Source: Cunninghamia lanceolata
Taxonomy: Eukaryota; Streptophyta; Pinopsida; Cupressales; Cupressaceae
Assembly (NCBI GenBank): GCA_027924645.1
Contig: BSBN01000047.1
Location: 1,984,001-2,048,000 of the forward strand
Direction: 5' to 3'
DNA: 64,000 bases
Made by a program: the position numbers and the translations under genes
In this document: positions 12,297 to 24,451 of the stretch, one piece after another
How the letters are laid out: each line of letters opens with the position of its first letter
How positions within the stretch are numbered: position 1 is the stretch's first letter
The notes under the pieces: generated by a model
Told to the model about the DNA's origin: nothing
Databases searched by the model: none
What the model saw: the letters and a program-made list of their open reading frames with translations, nothing else

Positions 12297-12600
12297 ATAG
12301 ACACCTAAAAATGACCATGTGTCCACCATCATTTTCGACATAGTCCTAACACCACCTTTCATCCTAACATGTCTTCCAAATTAATTAAATAATTTTATTA
12401 TTTAATTAATTTATCCCTCTTTCATTAATCCATTTTCCCATATTAAATAAATAAATCTTATTTATTTATTTAATTTACCATTTCCTCTTAAATTAATTAA
12501 TGAATTCTATTTATTTTATTAATTTACCATTTTATAACAACTTCCTCTTCATAAATTAATTAATTAATTTTTTTATAACAACTTCCTCTCCATAAATATG
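12297..12600 (+). repeat. LTR-like fragment with AT-rich inverted repeats
   Basis: It opens with tatagacacctaaaaatgacc, which resembles the start of the Gypsy LTR at 27213-27992 read on the minus strand (TGTAGACATCAAAAATGTCC). It then has three AT palindromes of the type TTAATTAAATAA...TTATTTAATTAA separated by pyrimidine-rich spacers. The same architecture is in that LTR. The homology is partial and the 3' end is not defined. Confidence 0.4.
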
Positions 12601-12608
12601 GGGCAGCG

Positions 12609-13040
12609 AAGGGGAATCCTAGAGTTGCTAGTAGTGGGGGAGTGATGAGAGATGATTTTGGTAGGTTTTTGTCGGTTGTGGCACTCCCCCTCGGTACCTA
12701 GACAAACCATTATGTCGAAGCTGCAGTAGCCTACCATGCTATTAAATTAGCCCATTCCAAGGGCTTTAAAAAGGTTTAGATTGAAGGTGACTCCAATAAC
12801 ATTGTCAATTGTTTAAAGAAATCCCAAATCCCTAGTTGGACTATAGCTACCTTTGTTGATGAAGCTCTCAAGCTTATGCACTCCTTTGAAGAGATTATTA
12901 TAACCCATGTTTTCTGGGAAGGAAATAAAGTGGCCGATGTCTTTGCTAATGTGGGGGTCACTTGCCAGAATAAGCTCATTTGGGAGGTCGTGGACATGAT
13001 TCCTAGTGAAGCACAAACCTTGATTAAACATGAGTGCCTA
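12609..13040 (+). pseudogene. LINE-type (RVT_3) RNase H domain, broken
   Basis: One frame reads through GNPRVASSGGVMRDDFGRF, then EAAVAYHAIKLA, IEGDSNNIVNCL and HVFWEGNKVADVFANVG. These are the motifs of the RNase H-like domain found at the C terminus of plant LINE polyproteins and in related host genes. Two in-frame TAG stops (near 12699 and 12777) break it. No reverse transcriptase lies upstream, so it is a 5'-truncated LINE or a decayed RNase H-like gene. Confidence 0.65.
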
Positions 13041-13470
13041 CGTGGAACCTGTACGCTCAAAATTGTGACTCCAATTGCTTGGCACTGTCGGGACAGATTT
13101 TGGCACGCACACAGACCCTTCCCTCCTTGCCACAGGGTGATCCACCACATCACTCTCGCTCACGTGGAAGTAGCCAATCGAGAGGAGGCGAGACACAGTG
13201 GGGGTCTGGCTCGTTGGAGAGCTGGACTTCACGGAGAGGGGTCGGAAAGTCTTGTGGCCTTTGTTGTTGTTTGCTAAGTTGAATGTTTTGTTCAATTGTA
13301 GTTGTTGTTGAGATAACCCTATGACCTGAAGGGTCACTAGTTTCTCTTCTCCTGTTGGGGTTTCTTCTAGTCCACCTTTGTGTGGGTAAGCAGTTTCTTG
13401 CGTTTATGTCCTCTTGTCTCTCAATGCATTGAATGAGTTCTTATTGTATTTGGAGTTGTCTAGTTTTTGT
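13041..13470 (+). other. GC-rich tail after the RNase H domain
   Basis: From 13041 to 13260 the base composition is clearly richer in G and C than its surroundings, and the frame remains open to about 13277 without similarity. It could be the 3' part of the LINE. The non-autonomous element at 13471 is inserted immediately after. Confidence 0.35.
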
Positions 13471-14958
13471 TGAATACAATGAACACTGAGAGGGGGGATG
13501 AATCAATGTTCTACAAAACTATTTATGCACTTGCTCTATTATCCATTTACCAAATTCAATTATGTGAAAGTAGATTAAACAAATGAACAACAACCACTAA
13601 GACATAACACATGAACACCAAGACAAAGAGGGAAAAACCACGGAGAGTGTTAGCTCTCAATATATTATTATAGTACAATACCGAAATACAAAAGGCTCAC
13701 TGCCTTAGGGCTCACTGCCCGGAGCTCACTACTCAAGAAAATGTTCACTGCCAATTAGAAGAAGAAAGAAGAAGGGTGGCCCACTGCCAAGAATGAACTG
13801 CTATGATTGCATCTACATATGCATGGTGATAGTTCCAATTAAGCTCAAAAATACTGACTTGAAACTCTTCATTTTAGTATGCCCCTGTTTCTTTGCTCTG
13901 CTCTTACATATGCTCAAGATCTCTCTTTGTTTGTTGCAGCCATTCTATCTTCGTATATTTTGCATTCATATACATCACATCACACACTACACACCTACAA
14001 ACACCGAAATCCATCCTCTATTTATATCCGCAACTAAATCTTTCTCATGATCAAGTCAGCAGGCAAACTGTGAAACGTGTATACCAAGTGTTATACCCCA
14101 TTGGCTTGTTTTTGTATTAAATATTCAAGGTAGATCCAAACTATCATGTACATGTCTTCATATGTGTTAGCTCTAGTCATACAACCACTTACATTTATTA
14201 GCCAACTCATATTTCTTCTCCTCATAAGGAATTAACCATCTTGTCGACTTGTTCCTTAATAACATATATGATAGGTTCCTCTGTCACATCACAACTTATG
14301 TTGTAGACCAAATGGAACTTCATGAATCATATTCAGCAATCATTATTGATCTCTTGACATGTCTTCAACTCCTCAGAATAAGATGAATCTATATGCCAAA
14401 GTGTGGACCTTTGACTTGATGCACTGTCACACTGGAACACTGTCAAACTAGATGTCGGTATTGGAGAGCCTGTAGAATAAGATCTGATTGACTTCCAAAG
14501 CTACAACCTTGGATTCTGATAGTCATGACCTATCTATAACTTACTTTAGAACCATAGAACAAAACATGCCAATGTAGACCAATTTACTCAGCACTATTCA
14601 CTATCTCTGGCTTACTTCTGCAGACCCAGACTTAGTCTTTACACCAAATGACTTCCAAAGAAAGTCATGACTTGATTATTGAAATGTAATATCAATAGAT
14701 AACTGAGAACATCATACCTGAGTTGCATCTTCATATCTTCACATGCAGAGGAGTACTAATCCTTTTTCTATCTCATACCTGAACACTTCCAATACTTAGC
14801 CAATTTAGGGTTTTCGGACCATAATACTTGTACCTTATTACCAGATTAGGATTGTCTTCTGGAGTAATGTGACTTTGCCATTGTGATGAATGATCTTTGC
14901 CTTGTTTCCATCAATGACAACAGTCAAGTCTAATACATATCAGTGTCTCTTGCCAACA
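13471..14958 (-). repeat. 3' LTR of the 7.2 kb non-autonomous element (uninterrupted copy)
   Basis: 1488 bases, with TG...CA ends on the minus strand (TGTTGGCAAGAG to TGTATTCA). It matches 26119-27212 plus 39085-39508. It keeps the unoccupied cttac site at 14540-14544 where the other LTR carries the Gypsy insertion. Compared with the other LTR it lacks the ggaaaaccc half of the GTGG...CCAC motif near 13625. Confidence 0.92.
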
Positions 14959-14972
14959 ATCTCCCCCTTTGG
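14959..14972 (-). other. Polypurine tract
   Basis: The minus strand reads CCAAAGGGGGAGAT directly before the 3' LTR. This nearly equals the tract of the Copia element at 22067-22079. Confidence 0.85.
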
Positions 14973-15246
14973 CATTGATGACAACACTTAGTGAAAAATA
15001 CTTTGTTATCAAAACTGCTCCCTCTTACTATATACACTTCTATATTTATTCTCCTCTTGAGATGTTTATCTATTTTTCACTAAACTTCTTCTCCCCCTTT
15101 GACATCAATGGCAAAGGGTGTGATCTGAAACCAAAAAGAATTGTCAAGACTTCAAAACATTTTATGTACTCTGTTGCATATTTACAAGTACAGTCTTCTA
15201 CTTTATCTTACATATGCTGAAGAATGTCACTAAAGATGTTCTTTAT

Positions 15247-16369
15247 TTAAGTTATCTCAACATCCCAGCTCTTTTTGGCACCATCCAAAATCTGTATATG
15301 TCCCCTAAGTAGAAAAACTAGAGTTTCTATCTTTTGTAGATCTGATGATGTGGCAATTTGTGCAGCAAGTTGTGCTTCAACTACAAGCTTAGTCATTGAC
15401 TCTAGTTTGGGACTGATCAGTCTTCTCAAGTGTCCCATTCTACTCTTTATTTGATACTTCTAATTTATTAGACCAGTCAAGTCATTGTGAATGTTGATGA
15501 CTTGAGCTTCTCTGTTACTAATTGATTCATTTACGGGATCAAAAGACTTAGAGATATTCAACAGCTTTTCTTCCAATTTTTTAATCTTTTCTTCTATCTT
15601 CTTTGTAATTTCCGGCCATGATAGGAAAAATTTATATACATCACTGACTTCTACAATATATCTTTGAATACTCTGTATCCCATTATCTAACTAAACCTTA
15701 TCATGGGCTATCAACTTTGTCAACTCATCTAACCTTTTTTCATTAAACTCTTGTCTAACTTTTGTTTCAGTAGATTTTTCAAGAGATTCAAAGTGTGTAC
15801 TTACTAAATGAATTAGTCCCTTGAGTTGACAAGTGGCAGACATAGAGGTATCCTTTTGGTATGTTGGTACCAGCTTCTCCAAACTGCTAGATGCTTCATT
15901 TATGATTTCACTATCCTCAATGTGGGACTTCAATATTTCTTTTCTTGCTTTGGCTTGAGCAATTGAAGCCAACTTGAGCATTTGAACAGGAGACATTGTA
16001 TCCAATTTTATTAGACCTTGGATTGACTCAGGCTCATCAAGAACTAGTTCCTCCTTTTCTAAGAGTTCTTTTACTACCTCTGCAGTGTCTCTTGCTGCAC
16101 CGGAGACCACATCCTTTTGTTCCTGCTCTAGAGGATTAATATCCATGACCTTGTTTAAGTCCTCCTTTTGTTCATCCTGTGCTGAATCCTTCTCAATCTG
16201 ATGTACCGAAGGTGAACTAGTTTGTGCAGTTGGTGATTCTTCTTCTACAGTCTTCTCTCCAATAGTATTATCCACTGTTTGATGTTCCAAAGAGGTTGGT
16301 GTTTCCTTTTCTCCATCCATTTGGTCATCTTTATCTGTCTCATTTTCCATGTTAACTTCCAGAACAGAT
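15247..16369 (-). pseudogene. Second ORF of the non-autonomous element, 3' half, function unknown
   Basis: Continuation of the frame at 23304. It encodes an acidic Glu/Asp/Ser/Thr-rich stretch, then a helical region with heptad-like spacing (LKLASIAQAKARKEILKS; KKIEEKIKKLEEKLLNISKS). In-frame stops occur near 15688 and 15460, with related sequence continuing to about 15247. No enzyme motif, zinc finger or transmembrane segment is seen. Together the two halves would give a protein of roughly 700-800 residues. Candidates are a structural or accessory protein of the element, or a captured host gene; the sequence alone does not decide. Confidence 0.55.
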
Positions 16370-16374
16370 GTATT

Positions 16375-17613
16375 TGTTGCAAGTATGGGTTAAACTGGTG
16401 TTGTCATTGATGTCAACATACTCATGTTGCATTAATGAGAAGGATTGGGTGAGCTGTGTGCTGAAGATATTGAGAAAATTAGTCTCAATCAAGAATAGTG
16501 AAGAACAATGATGATAACAAGGTAAAAGTCCAAGATAGGTTGAGGATCAGAGGATGCAGTTTAAAGGGTTTGTAGATATAAGTCTTGAGATGCTCCAGTC
16601 AAGTTTTCAGGGATCCACATGAAGATCTGAAGAAGTTATGGTCACTCAAGTAGAACTGGTTCAGATAAGTGCTCAGTGGTGATAGAGTGAGACAGATAGG
16701 TCCGGTAAGGTCCAGTAATGCATTATCCCACTCTGTGGATTTGAGGAAGTGTTTAGAATGTCCTTGTGAAGTGTCAAGTAGATCAGTTTGTGGTTTGAAG
16801 ATCTGGAAGAACCTATTCCTTTGTGACAGTGATAACAGACTGTGTTCTTGAGGTTCTAGATGTAGGAGAGAAGGATTTCAGTAAGTAGAGGAAGTGCGGA
16901 TGTTCTTGGTGATTCAGGAAATCTTGTGAAGGTCCTTGGATTATGTTCAATTCATGTTGATGGTCCGCATTAGAATTGGAGCCCAGAATTGAAGAAATAC
17001 TTCCAGATGAAGGTGTTCTTTCTGTGACTAGCCAACCGGATGAATTATACACCTTGCGAATGTTCTTGTGGTTGCTTGCCGACTTAGATGATTGTTCCTA
17101 AGTTGATGTCGTGTATAAATAAAGTTTGTGAAGTCATTTCAAGAGTGTACTTGTGCAGATGAGTGTGTGGTAGCTAGGAGAAGAGTGAAAGGAAGAGCAG
17201 AAGGATTTGGGCGTTAATGGAACTGATTCAAGCATGGTGATGATGCTATTTACCAGTTCAAGTATGTAATACTCATTTATTGTAGATAGTGTGTCTCTTG
17301 TAGGTAGTGAGCCTCTTGTGAGCAGTGTGCTCGGGTAGTGAGCCCTAATTGGCATGTGCCATCTTATTCTTTCTATTCTTCTAATAGAGAATAAATTCTT
17401 GGGTTAGTCACCCTGTGGTTTTTCCCTTAACCAGGTTTTCCACATCAAAATCTTGGTGTCTCATGTGTAGATGTGTTTTCTGCTCTTGGTTAATTACATT
17501 AAGTTTTCATGATTGATTTATTGTTAATGCAAAGTGAATGCAAGTGTTGAAAGAAGAAAAGTTTTGGACAACTAATTCACCCCCCCTCTCAGTTGTCTGC
17601 CCTAAATCTAACA
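16375..17613 (+). repeat. 5' LTR of Copia element
   Basis: Runs from TGTTGCAAGTATGGG to CTAAATCTAACA. It holds a likely TATA region (gtataaataaag at about 17111), the GTGG...CCAC motif at 17415-17443 and a C-rich tail CCCCCCCTCTCAGT. It differs from the 3' LTR at only a few sites per hundred bases by eye. Confidence 0.95.
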
Positions 17614-17615
17614 AT

Positions 17616-17627
17616 TGGTATCAGAGC
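17616..17627 (+). other. Primer-binding site (initiator tRNA-Met type)
   Basis: TGGTATCAGAGC, two bases after the 5' LTR. Confidence 0.95.
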
Positions 17628-17670
17628 CAAGTTCCTCTGAAAGGAGCTTAACCCCTTGAGGAGATCCAGG

Positions 17671-19059
17671 ATGTCATCCTACAAGAAGGATAGTCCGAAG
17701 TTCGATGGAACTAACTTTGTTGTTTGGAAAGGTCACATGGAATGTCACTTGCAGTGCATGGGATTTGCATACTGGTCCATGGTGACAGATGCTGAAAATA
17801 ATCTGTGGACCAGAGAGGCTCTTTTAAGTGCATTATCTGACTCAGAACTCTCTAATGTTTTTCATCTACCAACTGCCTTTGAGATTTGGAAGAAATTGGA
17901 ACTTTTGCATGAAGGAGACCAGTTTGTTAAATGTGCAAGATTACAGAGTCTAAAAGGGAAATTTGAAAGACTGAAAATGAGAAATGATGAAAATATTACC
18001 TCTTTTATGCCAAGAGTGAATGAGCTAGTTTGTGGAATCAGAAATGCAGGTGGAACCCTAAGTGAAGATGAGATAGTTGGCAAAGTTCTCAGATCCCTTC
18101 CTGAGTCTTATAAAATCAAATCTTTTGCAATCAAAGAATTTAGAGCTCACACAACAGTCACAAGGGATCAATTAGTTGGTAAGCTAGCTGCTTTTGAAAT
18201 GGCTGAGTTTGGAGATGATCCTCCAAAGACTAAATCTGCATTCAAAGCAAGTGCCTTGGTAAAAGGAAAACAAAGGTTTGATCTGGGAGAAAACTCTTCA
18301 AGGAAATCATCATGGCATGAGAATGCAAGAAAAGACTTGGAAGAAGAAGAAGCTGAAAATGCTCATCTTGAAGCTCTTATTGCAAAAAGACTACCAAGAG
18401 GATTTAGTAAATATGAGGGAAAATTGTCTTTTAAGTGTTTTAACTACAACAAGATTGGTCATTTTGCATCAAGGTGTCCGAAAATATTTTCTAGGCCAAA
18501 CAGTAATAGACCAAGATTCCAGAAGAAGTGTTACTATGCTCATGAAGGAGATGATGAAGGAGTAACAGATGATGAATCAGAGAAAGAAGACAAATCCAGA
18601 AGTGATTGGGTGTTCATTGCCATCAAGGAAGAAGATCCAATACCCTCTGAATCCATAAATCATAAAGCCCTGGCTGCCCAAGCTGAAGAAAATGATGATT
18701 TGGTTATTGACAATGGCTGCTCTCACCACATGATAGGTGACAGAAACAAGTTCATAGATTTGGAAAGGTATGAAGGAGGAGTGGTAAAGTTTGGTGATAA
18801 CTCTGTAGGTAGAATCAGAGGTAGAGGAACTATTTCTTTTGATGGAAAGAACAAAACCGGTAATGTATTATATGTTGAAGGATTGAAACACAATCTTCTC
18901 AGTGTGGGACAGTTGGTGGACAAAGGCTATGATCTCAGATTCAAGAATGGAAAGTGCAAAATCCTTGAAAGTTCTGGAATAGAGATTGCATTAGGTACCC
19001 AAACAAAAGGTAACATCTTTCACTTAGCTGGTACTAGTAAAAGTTGCTTATTTGTTTAA
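17671..19059 (+). pseudogene. Copia gag and protease
   Basis: The ATG at 17671 (MSSYKKDSPKFDGTNF) starts the polyprotein. The gag core (residues about 8-190) has the typical KFDGTNFVVWKGHME and LRSLPESYK segments of the UBN2/Retrotran_gag family. The zinc knuckle at about 18436-18477 reads CFNYNKIGHFASRC, so its second Cys is Tyr (18445-18447). The protease site reads IDNGCSHHM (18709-18720), where Copia proteases usually have D-S-G, so Ser is replaced by Asn. A TAA at 19057-19059 stops the frame just before the pre-integrase domain. Confidence 0.9.
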
Positions 19060-19635
19060 ATTGATCAGGGTTGGTTATGGCATAGAAGAATGTGTCATGT
19101 GAACTTTGATAATATCATCAAGATAAGTAATACTCAAGCTGTAAGAGATCTTCCAAGATTGGTAAAACCTACAAATAGTTTGTGCAAAGAATGTCAGTTG
19201 GGAAAACAAAAGAGAATCTCATTCAAAAGCAAGGAACAATCTTCTACCAAATTATTAGACTTGGTTCACACTCACTTATGTGGTCCGACAAGAATCAGGA
19301 GTGTGCAAGGTGATAGATACTTCATGTTTCTAATTGATGACTATTCCCGGATGATATGGGTAACCTTTTTGAAAGAGAAATCAAAATCTCTTAAGAAATT
19401 CAAAATATTCAAGGCTATGGTGGAAAATGAGACCGGATTAAAATTGAAGTGTTTGAGGTCTGATAGAGGTGGAGAATTCACATCCGGTGAGTTCATAAAC
19501 TTTTGTGAGAAACATGGAATAAAGAGACAATTGTCTGCCCCTAGAACTCCACAACAGAATGGAGTTGTTGAGAGAAAGAACCGGACTATCCAGGAAGCAT
19601 CTAGGACCATGATGATGGAAGAAAATGTTCCTTAG
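19060..19635 (+). pseudogene. Copia integrase, inactivated
   Basis: In the same frame as gag after the TAA. The GAG-pre-integrase zinc motif is present (LWHRRMCH and CKECQLGKQ). In the catalytic core the expected first Asp is His (HTHLCGP, codon 19273-19275), whereas the later SDRGGEF Asp and the VVERKNRT Glu are kept. A TAG at 19633-19635 stops the frame in the middle of the domain; the rest of it follows to about 19900. Confidence 0.9.
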
Positions 19636-21387
19636 ATCTATTGGAGAGAAGCTATCAACACTTCAGTCTACACTCTCAACCGAGTTCAAATTAGAAACTA
19701 TACCGGTAAGACTCCTTATGAACTCTGGTTTGGCATTACTCCCACTGTGAGATACTTTAGAGTTTTTGGTAGTAGATGTTACATTAAAAGGGATGAAGAT
19801 CTAGGAAAGTTTGATGCTAGAAGTGATGAAGGAATATTCTTGGGATATTCTACTCAAAGCAAAGCATACCAGTGTTACAACAAGAGACTGAGAAAGATTG
19901 TAGAAAGTATAAATGTGAAGGTTGATGAAGAAATTGAAGGACCCTCAAGAATTCTTGAACATGATGAAGATGATCAGAATGGTGTTCAGATTCAAGGTAT
20001 CCAAGTCTCTTCTGAGAAACAAAGTCAAGTTGATCTGGTAAGACAGGAAGAAGAGATAAGTCTCAATGAGACTGATCAAGAGTTAGAAGTGCAAGAGACT
20101 CCCAAAATTCCAAGGTATGTAACTCTAAACCACTCTGAAGATCAGATCATAGGTGACAAAAGCAAAGGGGTACAAACAAGGAGGAGAATTGCTCAAAATT
20201 CAGATGAGTATTGTCTAATTTCAAAGATTGAACCTAAGACAATAAATGAAGCCTGCAATGATGAAAACTGGACTAAGGCAATGGAGGAAGAACTGATGCA
20301 AATTGAGAAGAATCACACTTGGGATCTTGTTCCCAGATCAAGAAACAAAAATGTGATTGGAACCATATTGGTCTTCTGGAACAAATTGAATGAAGCCGGT
20401 GAAGTAATCAGAAACAAGGCCAGATTAGTTTGCAAAGGTTACTCTCAAATAGAAGGAGTTGATTTTGAAGAAACTTTTGCTCCGGTGGCAAGAATTGAAG
20501 CAGTCAGATTATTTCTTGCATTTGTTGCCTTCAAGGATTTTAAGGTGTATCAGATGGATGTCAAATCTGCCTTCCTAAATGGAAATTTGGAAGAAGAAGT
20601 GTATATTGAGCAACCAGATGGATTTCAATTGTTTGATCATAGTGACATGGTCTGTAAATTAAAAAAGGCACTGTATGGATTGAAGCAAGCCCCAAGAGCC
20701 TGGTATGAAAGATTGGACAAGCATCTCTTGAAGATTGGTTTCAATAAAGGTACTGCTGACAATAATTTGTATTTCAAAATTGATCATGAAAATATCTTAA
20801 TTGTTGAAGTATTTGTTGATGATATCATTTTTGGAGGAAGAGACAGTATGTGTAAAACTTTTGCAAGTCAAATAAAAAGTGAGTTTGAGATGTCAATGCT
20901 TGGAGAAATGAATTTCTTTTTGGGTCTACAAATTACTCAAACAAAGAAAGGAATCTTTATCTCTCAGTCAAAATATGTGAAAGAATTATTGAGAAAATTT
21001 GGGATGGAAGACTCAAAGCCAATGAACACTCCAATGGCAACCGAATGCAAGTTGAGCAAAGATGATGACTCTCCCAAGGTTGATCAGACAAAATATAGGT
21101 CAATGATTGGAGGACTATTGTATCTCACTCAAACTAGACCAGATATTATGCAGGCTATTGGTCTTGTTGCTAGATTCCAAGTTGATCCTAGAGAATCTCA
21201 TGTTATGGCAATCAAGAGGATTTTTAGATATCTAAAGGGGACAGTTGAGTATGGTCTATGGTACCCTAGAGATCATGATTTCTCTCTTCATGCATATACA
21301 GATGTAGATTGGGCAGGAGATGTGGATGACCGAAAGAGTACTAGTGGTGGAGCATTCTTTTTGGAAAAAGATTGGTTTCTTGGCTAA
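19636..21387 (+). pseudogene. Copia integrase C-terminus, reverse transcriptase and start of RNase H
   Basis: Same frame as gag and integrase. After the integrase tail ([15 protein letters not shown]) comes an acidic linker, then the [19 protein letters not shown] motif near 20550, [11 protein letters not shown] near 20680, and FVDD at 20812-20823 in place of the usual YVDD. RNase H begins near 21290 with [20 protein letters not shown] single-base-class frameshift at about 21360-21375 moves the rest into another frame. Confidence 0.9.
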
Positions 21388-21764
21388 GCAAGAAACAAGA
21401 GGCAATATCTCTGTCTACAACTGAAGCAGAATACATTGCAGTAGCAGGTAGTTGCACTCAAATCTTATGGATGAAGCAGATGCTAAGAGACATTAAAGTA
21501 GAATATGAGGAGCCTATCACAATTTTCTGTGCTAATTCAAGTGCAATAAATATTTCTAAGAATCCGGTGTTGCATTCTAAGACCAAGCACATATCTATCA
21601 AGTTTTACTTTCTGAGAGAGCAAGTGAACAAGGATGAAGTCAGATTGGAGTATGTGCCCTCCAAGGATCAGATTGCAGATATCTCTACTAAACCTCTTCC
21701 CAAGGACTCTTTTGAGTATCTCAGGGAGAAGTTAGGGGTTATTGCCCCTCCGGTGATGAACTAG
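21372..21764 (+). pseudogene. Copia RNase H, C-terminal part
   Basis: Continues RNase H after the frameshift: [20 protein letters not shown], then the SKTKHISIKF His motif and TKPLPKDSFEYLREKLG at the end. It ends at 21764, about 300 bases before the 3' LTR. Confidence 0.9.
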
Positions 21765-22079
21765 GATGCACTAATGTGCATCAGTCTAGTGGATATCACA
21801 GTCATATCTTGTGGTCCGGATTGGTGTTGGAGAGCTTCTACTCAGGGGGAGCAGCAGGTATGATTATAAAGTTGCAAGTTTGGGTCCTTTGCCATTGATG
21901 TCAAAGGGGGGGAGAAGACATGTGAAAAACAAGTGGTTGATGATCAAAGGGGGAGCAGTACAGGAAGAGAAGACATGTGAATAGTTGTTGTTGATAGGGG
22001 GAGCTATGATAGTAAGGAGAAGTTCTTGTCTTGATGGTTTTTCACATAATATGTTGCCATCAATTACAAAGGGGGAGAT
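21765..22079 (+). other. 3' untranslated segment with repeated G-rich purine runs and the polypurine tract
   Basis: Several runs of five to seven G occur (about 21846, 21905, 21949, 21998). The last, CAAAGGGGGAGAT at 22067-22079, abuts the LTR and is the PPT. The others resemble it and could be accessory purine tracts. Confidence 0.85.
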
Positions 22080-23298
22080 TGTTGCAAGTATGGGTTAAAC
22101 CGGTGTTGTCATTGATGTCAACATACTCATGTTGCATTAATGAGAAGGATTGGGTGAGCTATGTGCTAAAGATATTGAGAAAATTAGTCTCAATCAGGAA
22201 TAGTGAAGAACAGTGATGATAACAAGGTAAAAGTCCAAGATAGGTTGAGGATCAGAGGATGCGGTTTAAAGGGTTTGTAGATATAAGTCTTGAGATGCTC
22301 CAGTCACATTTTCAGGGATCCGTATGAAGATCTGAAGAAGTTATGGTCGCTCAAGTAGAACCGGTTTAGACAAGTGCTTAGTGGTGATAGAGTGAGACAG
22401 ATAGGTCTGGTAAGGTCCAGTAAGGTCCGGTAATGAATTATCCCACTCTACAGATTTGAGGAAGTGTTTAGAATGTCCTTGTGAAGTGTCAAGCAAACCA
22501 GTTTGTGGTTTGAAGGTTCGGAAGAACCTATTCCTTTGTGACAGTGATAACAGACTGTGTTCTTGAGGTTCTGGATGTAGGAGAGAAGGATTTCAGTAAG
22601 TAGAGGATGTGCGGATGTTCCTGGTGATTCAGGAAAGCTTGTGAAGGTCCTTGGATTATGTTCAGTTCGTGTTGATGGTCCGCATTAGAATTGGAGCCCA
22701 AAATTGAAGAAATACTTCCGGATGAAGGTGTTCTTTCTGTGACTGGCCGACCAGATGAATTATACACCTTGCGAATGTTCTTGTGGTTGCTTTCCGACTT
22801 AGATGATTGTTCCTAAGTTGATGTCGTGTATAAATAAAGGTTTGCGAAGTCATTTCAAGAGTGTACTTGTGTAGATGAGTGTGTGGTAGCGAGGAGAAGA
22901 GTGAAAGGAAGAGCAAAAGGATTTGGGCGTTAATGGAACTGATTCAAGCATGGTGACGATGCTATTTACCAGTTCAAGTATGTAATACTCATTTATTGTA
23001 GACATTGTGTCTTTTGTAGGCAGTGAGCCCTAATTGGCATGTGCCATCTTATTCTTTCTATTCTTCTAACAGAGAATAAATTCTTGGGTTAGTCACCCCG
23101 TGGTTTTTCCCTTAACCAAGTTTTCCATGTCAAAATCTTGGTGTCTCATGTGTAGATGTGTTTTCTGCTCTTGGTTAATTACATTAAGTTTTCATGATTG
23201 ATTTATTGTTAATGCAAAGTGAATGTAAGTGCTGAAAGAAGAAAAGTTTTGGACAACTGATTCACCCCCCCTCTCAGTTATCTGCCCTAAATCTAACA
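22080..23298 (+). repeat. 3' LTR of Copia element
   Basis: 1219 bases, TGTTGCAAG to TCTAACA, followed by the gtatt duplication. Confidence 0.95.
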
Positions 23299-23303
23299 GT
23301 ATT

Positions 23304-24451
23304 ATCATCAACATTATAGTTTTCATTGTCACATGTGGTGGGAAGATTGTATTTCTTCAGAGCTTCCAAGATAATTTCTGCTGTTTCTTTTACCACTTTA
23401 TCGATCTCACCCTTCATTAATGAATTCATCCTCATTTTGGTTCTAAACTTATCCTTGGTTTCCTTAGAGATCAACACTTTTTCTTCCGGAGTAATTTTTG
23501 GACATAACTTTGTTGGTACATGTTGTCTTAGCTCAATATCTTTTGCCTTGGCAATCTCTTTTCTGATGGTCAAAATGTTGGCTAGACTTTCAGGGAGATC
23601 AAAGGTGATCTCAATAAGGGCCATGTTGAAGATGTTTAAGTATTTCACTGTGGCTTCTTCCAAGATTCTCTTATCAACATCATTATATTCATCATAGAAT
23701 TCAATCATGGGCTTCAAGTTCGCATCCACTGTGACAACTTTTAACACATCTTGAAGAGTTATTGTAGCCTTCTCAACATAAGGCTCTTCTATCTTTTGCC
23801 TTTTGTTTGATTTGTCCTTTCCGGAGGACTTTCCTATAGCTTTGATTGCCTCAACTTTCATCTTCTTTATCTCCTCATATGATTATGTTTCTTCTTCATC
23901 CTTTCCACCCACACTGACATACAGCCTTTTTCCTTTCATCTTCTTCCTCTTTGTATCTTTGATAGAGGTTTTCTTTGAATTTTTCTCTATGTTCATTGAT
24001 GGTGTGACACCAGAGGAGGTAGTAGAGCTCCTAGTAGACCTTTGAAACTTTTCAGGCTTATCCTGTTTCATCTATGATTCTTCTGAAACCTGTACCGGTT
24101 CATGTTTTTGTTTTTATTTTTTTGTTTTCTCTGCTTTTTCCCTTACTTCTTTCAGCTATTCTTTGGTGATGCCATATTTTGTAGCAATTTCTTCTCTTCT
24201 AGAACTTTGTATATTTCTTTCAGGTAAAATTGATCATCACTTAAATGTTTTTGATATTAGTCTGTGAATCTGTTGTCGCTGTGCTCATCTAGGGCAACAT
24301 GGATATATGCCCTAACATCTTCCACATATAGAACTCCATATGGTATATCCGAGAATGCACCCATTGGATCAACTTCAGTTGCTTTGTGGGGATTTTTCTT
24401 GAATTTAGGTCGTGGTCGCTCAGTAATATCAACAATTTGCGGCGTCACCAT
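23304..24451 (-). pseudogene. Second ORF of the non-autonomous element, 5' half, function unknown
   Basis: This is the N-terminal half of a protein I do not recognise. The first part (24451-24257) starts MVTPQIVDITERP, ends at a stop and is out of frame with what follows, so at least one indel is present before 24071. A Lys-rich stretch near 23800-23960 (DTKRKKMKGKRL, then SNKRQK) could act in nucleic-acid binding or nuclear entry. The part from 23861 is mostly helical in character, with charged residues spaced as in coiled coils. The frame runs straight into the Copia insertion at 23303 and resumes in register at 16369 on the far side once the insert and one target duplication are removed. 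It occupies the place where pol sits in a complete element but shows no pol motif. Confidence 0.6.

Larger units (their letters stand above)
16375..23298 (+). mobile_element. Full-length Copia LTR retrotransposon
   Basis: 6924 bases with LTRs of 1239 and 1219 bases, TG...CA ends, an iMet PBS, a GAG-PR-IN-RT-RH polyprotein frame and a PPT. The five-base duplication gtatt flanks it (16370-16374 and 23299-23303). It sits inside the second ORF of the non-autonomous element. Two stops and one frameshift, plus losses of active-site residues, make it inactive. The RNase H end and the CCHC gag resemble SIRE-type Copia elements, but the lineage is tentative. Confidence 0.95.
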
